Assembly (NCBI RefSeq): GCF_013186535.1
Contig: NZ_JABMCZ010000004.1
Location: 496,001 to 560,000, forward strand
Source of the DNA: Nocardia terpenica
GTDB taxonomy: Bacteria > Actinomycetota > Actinomycetes > Mycobacteriales > Mycobacteriaceae
Reading direction: 5' to 3'
DNA: 64,000 nt
In this document: positions 9,074-17,323 of the stretch, piece after piece
How positions within the stretch are numbered: position 1 is the stretch's first letter
Layout of the letters: the number at the start of each line of letters is the position of its first letter
Position numbers and translations under genes: made by a program
The notes under the pieces: generated by a model
Told to the model about the DNA's origin: nothing
Database searches by the model: none
The model's input: the letters and a program-made list of their open reading frames with translations, nothing else

Positions 9074-10516
9074 ATGGCCGACGACACGATCCGCGACCGC
9101 TGGGATCCGGGGGTGCAGTCCTACGCGTCGATGGGATATTACGACGCCGGATATCGCCCGAAGGATACCGACGTGCTGGCGGTGTTCCGGGTGACGCCGC
9201 AGCCCGGCGTGGATCCGATCGAGGCGGCCGCCGCGGTCGCGGGCGAATCCTCCACGGCCACCTGGACCGTGGTGTGGACCGACCGGCTGACCGCGCACGA
9301 CCGGTATCGCGGCAAGTGCTATCGGGTCGAGGAGGTGCCGGGCCGGGCGGGGGAGTATTTCGCCTGGGTCGCCTACGATCTCGATCTTTTCGAGGAGGGG
9401 TCGATCACCAATCTGACCTCCTCGGTGATCGGAAACGTGTTCGGCTTCAAGCCGTTGCGGGCGCTGCGGCTCGAGGACATGCGCATTCCGGTGGCGTATG
9501 TGAAGACGTTTCCGGGGCCGCCGCACGGCACCGTCATGGAGCGGGAATATCTCGACAAGTACGGGCGGCCGCTGCTGGGCGCGACGGTGAAACCGAAACT
9601 CGGATTGTCGGCGCGGAACTACGGCCGGGTGGTGTACGAGGCGTGCCGGGGCGGGCTGGATTTCACCAAGGACGACGAGAACATCAACTCGCAGCCGTTC
9701 ATGCGCTGGCGCGATCGCTACCTGTTCGCCATGGAGGGCGTCAATCGCGCGATAGCGGAAACCGGTGAGCTGAAGGGTCATTACCTGAATGTCACCGCGG
9801 CGACCATGGAGGACATGTACGAGCGGGCGGAGTTCGCGAAATCGCTCGGCAGCGTGATCGTCATGATGGATCTGACCGTGGGCTACACGGCCATGCAGTC
9901 GATGTCGAAGTGGGCGCGGCGCAACGGGATGCTGCTGCATCTGCATCGCGCCGGGCACTCCACCTACACCCGGCAGAAGACGCACGGGGTGAGCTTCCGG
10001 GTGCTGGCCAAGTGGTGCCGCCTGATCGGCGTGGACCACCTGCACGCGGGGACGGTGATCGGCAAACTGGAGGGCGACCCGCACACGGTGCGGGGCTTTT
10101 ACGATACGTTGCGCGACAACCACATTCCGGCCAACCCGCGCAACGGCATCTTCTTCGACCAGGACTGGGCGAGTCTGCCGGGGGTGATGCCGGTGGCGTC
10201 CGGCGGCATTCACGCCGGGCAGATGCATCAGCTGCTGGACCTGTTCGGCGACGACGTGGTGTTGCAGTTCGGCGGCGGCACGATCGGGCATCCGATGGGC
10301 ATCGCCGCCGGGGCCGAGGCCAATCGGGTGGCGCTGGAGGCGGTCGTCAAGGCGCGCAACGAGGGTCGCGATCTGATGAAGGAGGGCCCGGACGCGCTGC
10401 GGCACGCCGCGCGGCACTGCCGCCCCCTGGAGGTCGCCCTCGCCACCTGGGGCGATGTCACCTACGACTACACCTCCACCGATGCCCCGGACGCCGTGCC
10501 CACGGCGACCCGCTGA
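9074..10516 (+). CDS. cbbL: ribulose-1,5-bisphosphate carboxylase/oxygenase large subunit, form I red-type
   Basis: Catalytic subunit of RuBisCO, fixing CO2 onto RuBP to give two 3-phosphoglycerate, cytosolic L8S8. 480 residues, normal length. The active site is intact: K173 and K175 in TVKPKLG, carbamylated K199 with metal ligands D201/E202 in GLDFTKDDEN, H291/R292 in HLHRAGHST, K331 in the loop-6 GTVIGKLEG, and the GGGTIGHPMG phosphate-binding stretch. The presence of cbbX and the HRAGHSTYTRQ signature place it with red-type (IC/ID or actinobacterial IE) enzymes. ATG at 9074 has GGGAGGA upstream; in-frame upstream starts lack one. First gene of the operon; cbbS follows after 18 bases. Confidence 0.96.
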   Translation: MADDTIRDRWDPGVQSYASMGYYDAGYRPKDTDVLAVFRVTPQPGVDPIEAAAAVAGESSTATWTVVWTDRLTAHDRYRGKCYRVEEVPGRAGEYFAWVAYDLDLFEEGSITNLTSSVIGNVFGFKPLRALRLEDMRIPVAYVKTFPGPPHGTVMEREYLDKYGRPLLGATVKPKLGLSARNYGRVVYEACRGGLDFTKDDENINSQPFMRWRDRYLFAMEGVNRAIAETGELKGHYLNVTAATMEDMYERAEFAKSLGSVIVMMDLTVGYTAMQSMSKWARRNGMLLHLHRAGHSTYTRQKTHGVSFRVLAKWCRLIGVDHLHAGTVIGKLEGDPHTVRGFYDTLRDNHIPANPRNGIFFDQDWASLPGVMPVASGGIHAGQMHQLLDLFGDDVVLQFGGGTIGHPMGIAAGAEANRVALEAVVKARNEGRDLMKEGPDALRHAARHCRPLEVALATWGDVTYDYTSTDAPDAVPTATR

Positions 10517-10534
10517 CCGTCAGGAGCCGAACCC

Positions 10535-10966
10535 ATGTATCTGCGTCAGGGCACGTTCTCGCACCTGCCCGAGCTCACCGATGCCGAGATCGGCGCCCAG
10601 GTCCGGTACGCGCTGCTGAACAACTGGCCGGTGTCGATCGAGTACACCGACGACCCGCACCCGCGCAACGTCTACTGGGAGATGTGGGGGCTGCCGCTGT
10701 TCGACCTCGACGAGCCCGACGGGGTGCTGGCCGAGATCGATGCCTGCCGGGCCACGTTCCCGCGCCACTACATCCGGGTCGCCGCCTACGACGCGAGCTA
10801 CGGGCGGCAGACCACGGCGCTGAGCTTCCTGGTGCAGCGCCCGGCCGACGAGCCCGGATTCCGGCTGGCCCGAACCGATTCCGACGACCGGCGCCAGCAC
10901 TACGCGCTGCACGCGTACGCGACCGACACCCGGCCCGGCGAGCGCTACGGCGGTCGCGCACCGTGA
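10535..10966 (+). CDS. cbbS: ribulose-1,5-bisphosphate carboxylase small subunit
   Basis: 143-residue small subunit capping the L8 core of form I RuBisCO. Recognisable features are the N-terminal QGTFSHLPELTDAEI, YALLNNWPVSIEYTDDPHPRNVYWEMWGLPLFDL, and the later HYIRVAAYDASYGRQTTALSFLV. The length exceeds plant types and the C-terminal extension fits red-type small subunits, whose tails form a beta-barrel in the central pore. Its stop codon overlaps the GTG of cbbX (GTGA at 10963-10966), implying translational coupling and matched expression. Confidence 0.95.
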   Translation: MYLRQGTFSHLPELTDAEIGAQVRYALLNNWPVSIEYTDDPHPRNVYWEMWGLPLFDLDEPDGVLAEIDACRATFPRHYIRVAAYDASYGRQTTALSFLVQRPADEPGFRLARTDSDDRRQHYALHAYATDTRPGERYGGRAP

Positions 10967-11994
10967 GCGCGGAACAGCCACCGCCGCAGGGCATTCGGGA
11001 CGGCACGTCCGGGTTCCGCATGCACCGCCCCGGCCACACGGTCCGGCCGGGGCGCGAGCTCGCCGCGGTGACGGCCGACGAGGAGGGCGCGGCGGTCCTG
11101 GAAGACGATGCGCTGCTGGATCTTTCGGCGGATCTCGCGGCGCGGCACGTGGCCGCGACGCTGGCCCGGCTGGACGCGGAACTGGTGGGCCTGGCGACGG
11201 TGAAGCGGCGGGTGCGCGAGATCGCGGCATGGCTGCTCGTCGAGCGGGCGCGGCAGCGCTTCGGCCTGGAGTCCGCCCGCCCGACCATGCACATGAGCTT
11301 CACCGGCGGCCCGGGCACCGGCAAGACCACGGTGGCGCTGCGCATGGCGGAGCTGCTGCACACCCTGGGTTACATTCGTAAACCCAAGGTGCACACCGTG
11401 ACCCGCGACGATCTGGTGGGCCAGTTCATCGGCCACACCGCGCCCAAGACCAAGGAGGCGCTGGCCAAGGCCGCCGGGGGCGTGCTGTTCATCGACGAGG
11501 CGTACTACCTGTTCCGGCCGGAGAACGAGCGCGACTACGGGCAGGAGGTCATCGAGATCCTGTTGCAGGAGATGGAGACCGAGCGCACCAGCCTGGTGGT
11601 GATCTTCGCCGGATACCCGGACCGCATGGAGACCTTCTTCTCCGCCAATCCGGGCCTGTCCTCGCGCGTCGCCCACCACATCGAATTCCCCGACTACACC
11701 CACGACGAGCTGACGGCCATCGCCGAACTCATGGTGGCGCAGCAGAATTTCCGCTTCGACCCGGCCGCCGCCGCCGCGTTCGGCCGCTACCTCGAATTGC
11801 GCATGGCCCGGCCGCGATTCGCCAATGCCCGCAGCGTCCGCAATGCCCTGGACCGCTGCCGGTTGCGGCAGGCGAAGCGGCTGGTCGAGTTGGCGCGGCC
11901 GCTGAGCCGGACCGATCTGATCACGCTCACCGCCGACGATGTCTACGGCAGCAGCGTTTTCGCCGCGACCGGACCGCCGCCCGCACCGGGATAA
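10963..11994 (+). CDS. cbbX: RuBisCO activase CbbX (AAA+)
   Basis: Hexameric AAA+ remodelling ATPase that removes inhibitory sugar phosphates from red-type RuBisCO by tugging the large-subunit C-terminus. 343 residues: a non-conserved N-terminal extension of about 65 residues, Walker A GGPGTGKT (114-121), a DLVGQFIGHTAPKTKEAL pore-region segment, Walker B VLFIDEAYYL (about 173-182), FAGYPDRM sensor region and a helical lid. The GTG at 10963 overlaps the cbbS stop. A methionine at residue 19 could be an alternative start and would match the ~310-residue family length better. FBPase follows after 11 bases. Confidence 0.93.
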   Translation: MSAEQPPPQGIRDGTSGFRMHRPGHTVRPGRELAAVTADEEGAAVLEDDALLDLSADLAARHVAATLARLDAELVGLATVKRRVREIAAWLLVERARQRFGLESARPTMHMSFTGGPGTGKTTVALRMAELLHTLGYIRKPKVHTVTRDDLVGQFIGHTAPKTKEALAKAAGGVLFIDEAYYLFRPENERDYGQEVIEILLQEMETERTSLVVIFAGYPDRMETFFSANPGLSSRVAHHIEFPDYTHDELTAIAELMVAQQNFRFDPAAAAAFGRYLELRMARPRFANARSVRNALDRCRLRQAKRLVELARPLSRTDLITLTADDVYGSSVFAATGPPPAPG

Positions 11995-12005
11995 CAGGAG
12001 CAGCC

Positions 12006-13073
12006 ATGCCCGAGGGATTGAAGACGCTCACCCGGTACACCATCGAGCAGGAGCACCGGCATCCCGGCTCGTCGGGGGAGTTCTCCGCGCTGGTGAACGT
12101 GCTCGCCACCGCCACGAAGATCATCGCGAACCGGGTCACGCGCGGGCGGATCGTGGGTTCCCTCGGCGCGCAACCGGGCGACAGTCTCCCCTCGACGCTG
12201 CACCGGCGGATGGACGCCATCGCCAACGACATCATGGTGTCGGAGTCGCAGTGGACCGGGCCGCTGGCGGCGCTGCTGTCGGAACAGACGAGCAGTTTCC
12301 ACCCGGTCCCGTCCGAGTACCGGCGCGGGAAGTATCTGCTGGCGTTCGATCCGCTGGACGGGTCGTCCAATATCGACGTGAACCTGCCCGTCGGAACGAT
12401 TTTCAGCGTGCTGCGCGCCCCGGAGGACGGGCGGGAACCGGGGGCCGCCGACTTCCTGCAACCGGGAACGCGGCAGGTGTGCGCCGGATTCACGCTCTAC
12501 GGACCGGCGACCATGCTGGTGCTGACCACCGGCACCGGGGTCGACGGATTCACCCTGGACCGCGAGATCGGGGCGTTCGTGCTCACCCATCCGCGCCTGC
12601 GCATCCCGGAGGACACCTCGGGTTTCGCGATCAACGCCGCCAACGAGCGGTTCTGGGAGCGGCCGGTGCGCCGCTACGTGCACGAGTGCCTGGAGGGCGT
12701 GGACGGGCCGCGGGGGCGCGATTTCAATATGCGGTGGGTGGCCTCGCTGGTCGCCGACACCTTTCACATCCTGACGCGCGGCGGGGTCTACCTGTATCCG
12801 TACGACACCCGGTCGCCGGGGCGGGTGTCGCTGCTGTACGGGGCGAATCCGATCGCGTTCGTCGTCGAGCAGGCGGGCGGCGCGGCCACCACCGGGCGCG
12901 AACAGGTGCTCCAGGTACAACCACGTGACCTGCATCAGCGGGTGCCGCTGATCTTCGGCTCCCGTCACGAGGTGGAGCGGATCGAGCATTACCACCGGCA
13001 TCCCGACGAGGGTCCCCGCTTCGATGCCTCGCTGTTCGGCACGCGGTCGCTGTTTCGCCCTGCGCGCCACTGA
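12006..13073 (+). CDS. cbbF: class I fructose-1,6-bisphosphatase
   Basis: Hydrolyses fructose-1,6-bisphosphate (possibly also sedoheptulose-1,7-bisphosphate) in RuBP regeneration. 355 residues, standard class I length. Metal-binding signature FDPLDGSSN at 114-122, a sugar-phosphate site GGVYLYPYD, and a late VVEQAGGAATTG carrying the C-terminal metal-ligand glutamate. Oddly the usual SEE motif reads SEQ (E93, Q94): the second acidic residue, important for the catalytic water in the mammalian enzyme, is glutamine. ATG at 12006 is preceded by AACAGGAGCAGCC. Sits between cbbX (11 bases) and phosphoribulokinase (28 bases). Confidence 0.93.
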   Translation: MPEGLKTLTRYTIEQEHRHPGSSGEFSALVNVLATATKIIANRVTRGRIVGSLGAQPGDSLPSTLHRRMDAIANDIMVSESQWTGPLAALLSEQTSSFHPVPSEYRRGKYLLAFDPLDGSSNIDVNLPVGTIFSVLRAPEDGREPGAADFLQPGTRQVCAGFTLYGPATMLVLTTGTGVDGFTLDREIGAFVLTHPRLRIPEDTSGFAINAANERFWERPVRRYVHECLEGVDGPRGRDFNMRWVASLVADTFHILTRGGVYLYPYDTRSPGRVSLLYGANPIAFVVEQAGGAATTGREQVLQVQPRDLHQRVPLIFGSRHEVERIEHYHRHPDEGPRFDASLFGTRSLFRPARH

Positions 13074-13101
13074 TTTTCCCCGCAGTCCGTGTGGAGGTGT
13101 C

Positions 13102-13980
13102 ATGTCGCTCAAGCATCCCGTGGTGGCGATCACCGGGTCCTCCGGTGCCGGAACCACCAGTGTCACCAGGACGTTTCAGGAGATCTTCCGCCGCGAGGGC
13201 ATCAATGCGGTGGTGGTGGAGGGGGATTCGTTCCACCGCTTCGACCGCTCGCAGATGCGGCTGGCCATGGCCGAGGCCGAGCAGGATCGAAACCTGCACT
13301 TCTCGCACTTCGGGCCGGAGGCGAATCTGCTGGAGGAACTGGAGACGCTGTTTCGCGACTACGGCGACAGCGGCGTCGGCATGGTCCGCCGCTACCTGCA
13401 CGACGAGATCGAGGCCAAACCCTACGGGCTGGAGCCGGGCACCTTCACGCCGTGGGAGGAGCTGGCGCCCGGCAGCGACCTGCTGTTCTACGAGGGCCTG
13501 CACGGCGCGGCGGTGACCGAGGGCGTCGACGTGGCGCGCTATACCGATCTGCTGGTGGGCGTGGTGCCGATCATCAACCTGGAGTGGATTCAGAAGGTGA
13601 TCCGGGACAAGACCGAACGCGGCTACTCCAGCGAGGCGGTGATCGACACCATCCTGCGGCGGATGCCGGACTACGTGCACTACATCTGCCCGCAGTTCTC
13701 GCGAACCTACGTGAATTTCCAACGGGTTCCGACCGTCGATACCTCGAATCCGTTCATCGCCCGCACGATTCCCACCGCCGACGAGAGCTTCGTGGTGATC
13801 CGGTTCGCCGACCCGAAGGTGATCGACTTCCCGTATCTGCTGTCCATGCTGCACGATTCGTTCATGTCCCGGCCCAACTGCATCGTGGTGCCGGGCGGGA
13901 AGATGGAGCTGGCCATGCAGCTCATCTTCACCCCGCTGATCCTGCGGCTGATGGACAAGCGGCCCCAGCGCACCGCGTGA
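13102..13980 (+). CDS. cbbP: phosphoribulokinase, proteobacterial type
   Basis: Phosphorylates ribulose-5-phosphate to RuBP with ATP, the Calvin-cycle-specific kinase. 292 residues, the length of bacterial octameric PRKs. P-loop GSSGAGTTS at 12-20, catalytic-base region VEGDSFHRFDR near 39-49, Walker B-like LLFYEGLHGA, and LVGVVPIINLEWIQKVIRDKTERGYSSEAV typical of PRK. ATG at 13102 has GTGGAGGTGT just upstream. It closes the cbb operon; a convergent DUF1275 gene begins 11 bases on. With RuBisCO it completes the two signature reactions of the Calvin cycle. Confidence 0.95.
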   Translation: MSLKHPVVAITGSSGAGTTSVTRTFQEIFRREGINAVVVEGDSFHRFDRSQMRLAMAEAEQDRNLHFSHFGPEANLLEELETLFRDYGDSGVGMVRRYLHDEIEAKPYGLEPGTFTPWEELAPGSDLLFYEGLHGAAVTEGVDVARYTDLLVGVVPIINLEWIQKVIRDKTERGYSSEAVIDTILRRMPDYVHYICPQFSRTYVNFQRVPTVDTSNPFIARTIPTADESFVVIRFADPKVIDFPYLLSMLHDSFMSRPNCIVVPGGKMELAMQLIFTPLILRLMDKRPQRTA

Positions 13981-13991
13981 GCCGTTGCGCC

Positions 13992-14711
13992 TCAGCGCTT
14001 CTCGTTCGGCGCTTCGTGGCGGCGGACCCAGCGGATATCGGCGCGCCAGGTGTAGGCGGCCACGATCGCCGACCCGGCGACCGCCGCGAAAAGCATGTCG
14101 CGGCCGTCGATCACGAGGCTGACCAGGCCGCCGATGAACGCGCCGAGCACGAACGAGAGGTACTGCACCGCGTACCCCAGCCAGTCGCGGTGGGTACCGC
14201 CCGCGAGGTGGCGCTCGATGCCCTGGGCGAACTTCACCAGCGTGCCGGTGACATAGGTGACCGGAATGGCGGTCTCCCCGTTCTTCACGAACGAGGTGTT
14301 CAGCGAGCCCATGCCGAAGGCCACGAACAGAATCGGCGTCAGCCCCAGATCCTTGTCGTGGAAGAAGATGGCGCTGTCCACCAGCGCCCCGACGGCCAGC
14401 GCCCCGGTCGTCAGCATGGTCGCCCCGTGCGGATGATTACGCCACCACCGCCGCCGGCACACCGAGGCGGTGACGACACCGGCGAGAAAGCACAGAATCA
14501 GGCCGAAGGCGCCCGCGGCGATGGTGAAATCGCCGAGGAACCCGCCCAGCACCGCCCGCTCGGTATTACCCGTCATGAAGGTGACGAAGTAACCGGCCGA
14601 ATGCGTATAGGCGGACGCGCCGACGAATCCGGCCAGCGTCAACAACACGGACGACAACTGGGTCTCCAGATTCCAGAACGGCTCGGGAGAGTCGAGAGGG
14701 TTCGGAGTCAC
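13992..14711 (-). CDS. DUF1275 (YoaK-like) family membrane protein
   Basis: 239-residue integral membrane protein with six or seven hydrophobic segments. DUF1275 hallmarks are seen: an early LAGFVGASAYTHSAGYFVTFMTGNTERAV region and a central FVAFGMGSLNTSF...VPVTYVTGTLVKFAQGI-like part. Transport or other function in the family is not settled. GTG start at 14711 lies a few bases behind a TATATT -10 box, so the message may be nearly leaderless. Convergent with cbbP and not part of the Calvin operon. Confidence 0.82.
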   Translation of the reverse strand: MTPNPLDSPEPFWNLETQLSSVLLTLAGFVGASAYTHSAGYFVTFMTGNTERAVLGGFLGDFTIAAGAFGLILCFLAGVVTASVCRRRWWRNHPHGATMLTTGALAVGALVDSAIFFHDKDLGLTPILFVAFGMGSLNTSFVKNGETAIPVTYVTGTLVKFAQGIERHLAGGTHRDWLGYAVQYLSFVLGAFIGGLVSLVIDGRDMLFAAVAGSAIVAAYTWRADIRWVRRHEAPNEKR

Positions 14712-14961
14712 AGCGACAGGCTAGCAATATATGCACAACCCTGCATGGATCCATTCCCTCGAAGATTGTGCTCCCCAACACACCTGAACCAAGGAAAACA
14801 CACCTCGGCAACCAGATGCTACCGGATTGCCCCCCCACGCCCGCGGCACCCGACAGCCAACTGTCAGCATCGTGTCGGCACGGGCTACGGCGGTCGGCCT
14901 CGACCCGGTGGCTCACGTACCATGATCCGGACCAGCCCCTTCTCTTCGAATGAGGCGACCA

Positions 14962-15558
14962 GTGACCGAATTGCCGGTGTGGGCCGATGACCCGGACGCG
15001 TTGAGGATCACCGAGGAGGAGTACGACCGGCTGCCCGATCAGCTGCGCAAGCTGATCGAGGTGATCGATGGCAGCGTAATCCGTTGCCGGAGTGGAAGTG
15101 CCGAGCACAGCGATGTGGCGCGTCGGCTGGCGAATCAGCTCGAGGCCGCGAAGCCCGAAGACCCGTGTACGCGGGTGTCGACCGATGTCGACGTTCACTT
15201 CACGAAACGGCGGAATCGCGATGGCGCGTTCTCGTTTCGTCGTCCCGACGTGACGATTTACCGCTGCGTCGACCGCGGCGCCAAATTGACCACGGCCGAT
15301 GCGTTGTTGGTCGTCGAAGTGGTCTCACCCGGTTCGGGTTACACGGATACGGTGGACAAGCTGGCGGAATACGCGTACGAGGGAATTGCGGTCTATCTGA
15401 TCGTGCATCTGGACAGCGACTTGTACGTCAAGATGATTCAGGAGTATCGGCTGGATTGGGCCAGCCGGGTCTACCGACTGGTCGAAACCCACGAAGACGC
15501 TCTCCTGCTCGAGCGTCCGTTCCCGGCGGTGGTCACCTTCGCGAGCATGGACGGGTGA
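14962..15558 (+). CDS. Uma2 family (DUF820) restriction-endonuclease-fold protein
   Basis: About 198 residues of the Uma2/DUF820 family, with a PD-(D/E)XK-like core: FRRPDVTIYR in the middle, ADALLVVEVVSPGS carrying the acidic/E-x-V strand, then DKLAEYAYEGIAVYLIVHLD. These proteins are abundant in actinomycetes and cyanobacteria; their biological role is unclear. The GTG at 14962 is preferred, with GAGG upstream and a product starting MTELPVWADDP as in relatives; an ATG at 14950 is also in frame. It stands alone between DUF1275 and a FAD monooxygenase. Confidence 0.82.
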   Translation: MTELPVWADDPDALRITEEEYDRLPDQLRKLIEVIDGSVIRCRSGSAEHSDVARRLANQLEAAKPEDPCTRVSTDVDVHFTKRRNRDGAFSFRRPDVTIYRCVDRGAKLTTADALLVVEVVSPGSGYTDTVDKLAEYAYEGIAVYLIVHLDSDLYVKMIQEYRLDWASRVYRLVETHEDALLLERPFPAVVTFASMDG

Positions 15559-15608
15559 GTTCGGATCGAAACACGGCGGCAGGCCCGGTTCCTCCAGCAC
15601 GAGCACCG

Positions 15609-15627
15609 CTACTATAGGGTGTAGTAG
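15609..15627. promoter_or_regulatory. inverted repeat over a -10-like box
   Basis: CTACTA-N7-TAGTAG dyad overlapping a TATAGG -10-like hexamer 23 bases before the FAD monooxygenase start. Reads as a possible repressor site for that gene. No regulator gene is adjacent. Confidence 0.35.
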
Positions 15628-15649
15628 AGGTGGGAGGGAGTGAGGCGCA

Positions 15650-16876
15650 ATGGAATACGCACAGTGCTGTGTGGTGGGTGGTGGTCCGGCCGGGATGATG
15701 GCGGGGCTTTTGTTGGCGCGGGCCGGGATTCGGGTGACCGTGCTGGAGAAGCATGGGGACTTTCTGCGGGACTTTCGGGGCGATACCGTGCATCCGTCGA
15801 CGCTGCGGCTGCTGGACGAGATCGGGCTCGGGGAGCGGTTCGCGGCGCTGCCGCAGCGGCGGCTGGCGCGCATGCACATGGTGATCGGCGGAAAGACCGT
15901 GCTGGCGGCCGATTTCGGCAGGCTTCCGGGGCGGCACCGGCATATCGCCATGGTGCCGCAGTGGGACTTTCTCGACCTGCTCGCCGAGGCGGGCGCCGAC
16001 GAGCCGACCTTCACCCTGCGCATGGGCGCCGAATTCACCGGGCTCGTCGAGGAATCCGGGCGCGTCACCGGGGTCGAGTACCGGACGGCCGACGGCGCCG
16101 AGCACCGGGTGCGGACCGATCTCGTGCTGGCCTGCGACGGACGCGATTCCGCGGTGCGCGCGGCGGCGGGGCTGCGGCAGCGCATGATCGAGGTGCCGAT
16201 GGACGTGTGGTGGATCCGGGTGCCCGCGCGGCCCGGCGACCGGCACGACGGCACCGTGTTCGCGCGCTTCGACGCGGGGCGGGCGGCGGTCACGCTCGAC
16301 CGCGGCGACTACTACCAGACCTCCTTCCTGATCCCCAAGGGCGCCGACGAACGCCTGCGCGCCAACGGAATCGAATGGCTGCGCGCGCAGTTCGCGCAGC
16401 TGTTCGGCTGGGATGCGCAGGTGCTGAACGGGATTCGCGACTGGGACGACGTGAAACTGCTCGAGGTCACCATGGGCCGCCTGCCGCGCTGGTACACCGA
16501 CGGCGTGCTCTGCCTCGGCGACGCCGCGCACACCATGTCCCCGGTCGGCGGCGTCGGGGTGAACCTGGCCGTGCAGGACGCGGTCGCCGCCGCCCGCATC
16601 CTCGCCGCACCGCTGCGCCGCGGCCCGGTCCCGGCGCGCACCCTGGCCCGGGTGCAGCGCCGCCGCCTGCTGCCCACCGTCGCGACCCAGCAGTCGCAGC
16701 GCGGCGAGCACGCCATGCTGCTGGAGCCCTCGATGGACGGCACGCTGTCGGAGGTTCCGGGGATGCTGCGGGTGATCGACCGGTTTCCGGTGCTCGCCGG
16801 GGTGACGGCGTATATCGGGGGCCTGGGATTGCGGCAGGAGCATGCGCCGGAGTTCGCGCGGCGCGCAGGCCGGTAG
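15650..16876 (+). CDS. FAD-dependent monooxygenase (PHBH-like)
   Basis: 408-residue group A flavoprotein hydroxylase. Three FAD motifs are present: GxGxxG as VVGGGPAGMMAG at the N-terminus, the DG motif VLACDGRDSAVR near residue 160, and the GD motif LCLGDAAHTMSPVGGVGVNLAVQDA near 285. Similar proteins hydroxylate aromatic or polyketide substrates, or act as tetracycline-modifying monooxygenases; the substrate here is unknown. ATG at 15650 has GAGG upstream and a -10-like TATAGG inside an inverted repeat. The NUDIX gene begins 10 bases after its stop. Confidence 0.88.
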   Translation: MEYAQCCVVGGGPAGMMAGLLLARAGIRVTVLEKHGDFLRDFRGDTVHPSTLRLLDEIGLGERFAALPQRRLARMHMVIGGKTVLAADFGRLPGRHRHIAMVPQWDFLDLLAEAGADEPTFTLRMGAEFTGLVEESGRVTGVEYRTADGAEHRVRTDLVLACDGRDSAVRAAAGLRQRMIEVPMDVWWIRVPARPGDRHDGTVFARFDAGRAAVTLDRGDYYQTSFLIPKGADERLRANGIEWLRAQFAQLFGWDAQVLNGIRDWDDVKLLEVTMGRLPRWYTDGVLCLGDAAHTMSPVGGVGVNLAVQDAVAAARILAAPLRRGPVPARTLARVQRRRLLPTVATQQSQRGEHAMLLEPSMDGTLSEVPGMLRVIDRFPVLAGVTAYIGGLGLRQEHAPEFARRAGR

Positions 16877-16886
16877 GCTGCCCGGC

Positions 16887-17312
16887 ATGCAGACCGAGCG
16901 GCTCATCGACACCGTGGCATGGGTGCTGATCGAGGACGGCCGAATCCTGTGCGCCCGGCCGCGCGGCAAGGACGTGTTCTACATCCCCGGCGGCAAACGC
17001 GAGGGCGACGAGAGCGACCTGCAAACCCTGCTGCGCGAGATCGACGAGGAACTGACCGTCGCCCTCGCTCCCGACACGGCCGTCCACGTCGGCACCTACG
17101 AGGCCGAATTACCCGGCCCCACACCGGGTCTGGTCCGCATGAGCTGCTACACCGCCGACTACACCGGAACCATCGCCCCCAGCAGCGAAATCGACGAAAC
17201 GGCCTGGTTCACCTACGCCGACCGCGACCGCGTACCGCCGGTTGATCAACTGCTGTTCGACGACCTCGTGCGGGTGGGACTGCTGCCCGCGACTCCCGTT
17301 CGCGCGCGCTGA
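16887..17312 (+). CDS. NUDIX hydrolase
   Basis: 141-residue pyrophosphohydrolase of the NUDIX superfamily acting on nucleoside diphosphate-X compounds. The NUDIX box is clear at about residues 36-58 (GGKREGDE..LLREIDEELTV), with threonine replacing the usual glycine after EEL. The ATG at 16887 is preceded closely by a TAGGCT -10-like box, so translation may be leaderless. It lies 10 bases after the FAD monooxygenase, though an own promoter is likely. Convergent with dinB, with an 11-base gap. Substrate not predictable; house-cleaning of oxidised nucleotides is one option. Confidence 0.87.
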   Translation: MQTERLIDTVAWVLIEDGRILCARPRGKDVFYIPGGKREGDESDLQTLLREIDEELTVALAPDTAVHVGTYEAELPGPTPGLVRMSCYTADYTGTIAPSSEIDETAWFTYADRDRVPPVDQLLFDDLVRVGLLPATPVRAR

Positions 17313-17323
17313 GTCGGCGATCC

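Noticed and set aside
9910..10962. Upstream part of the frame that contains cbbX, running inside cbbL and cbbS
   Set aside because: Same frame is open by chance; cbbL and cbbS occupy the region and a good GTG with GTGA overlap starts cbbX.
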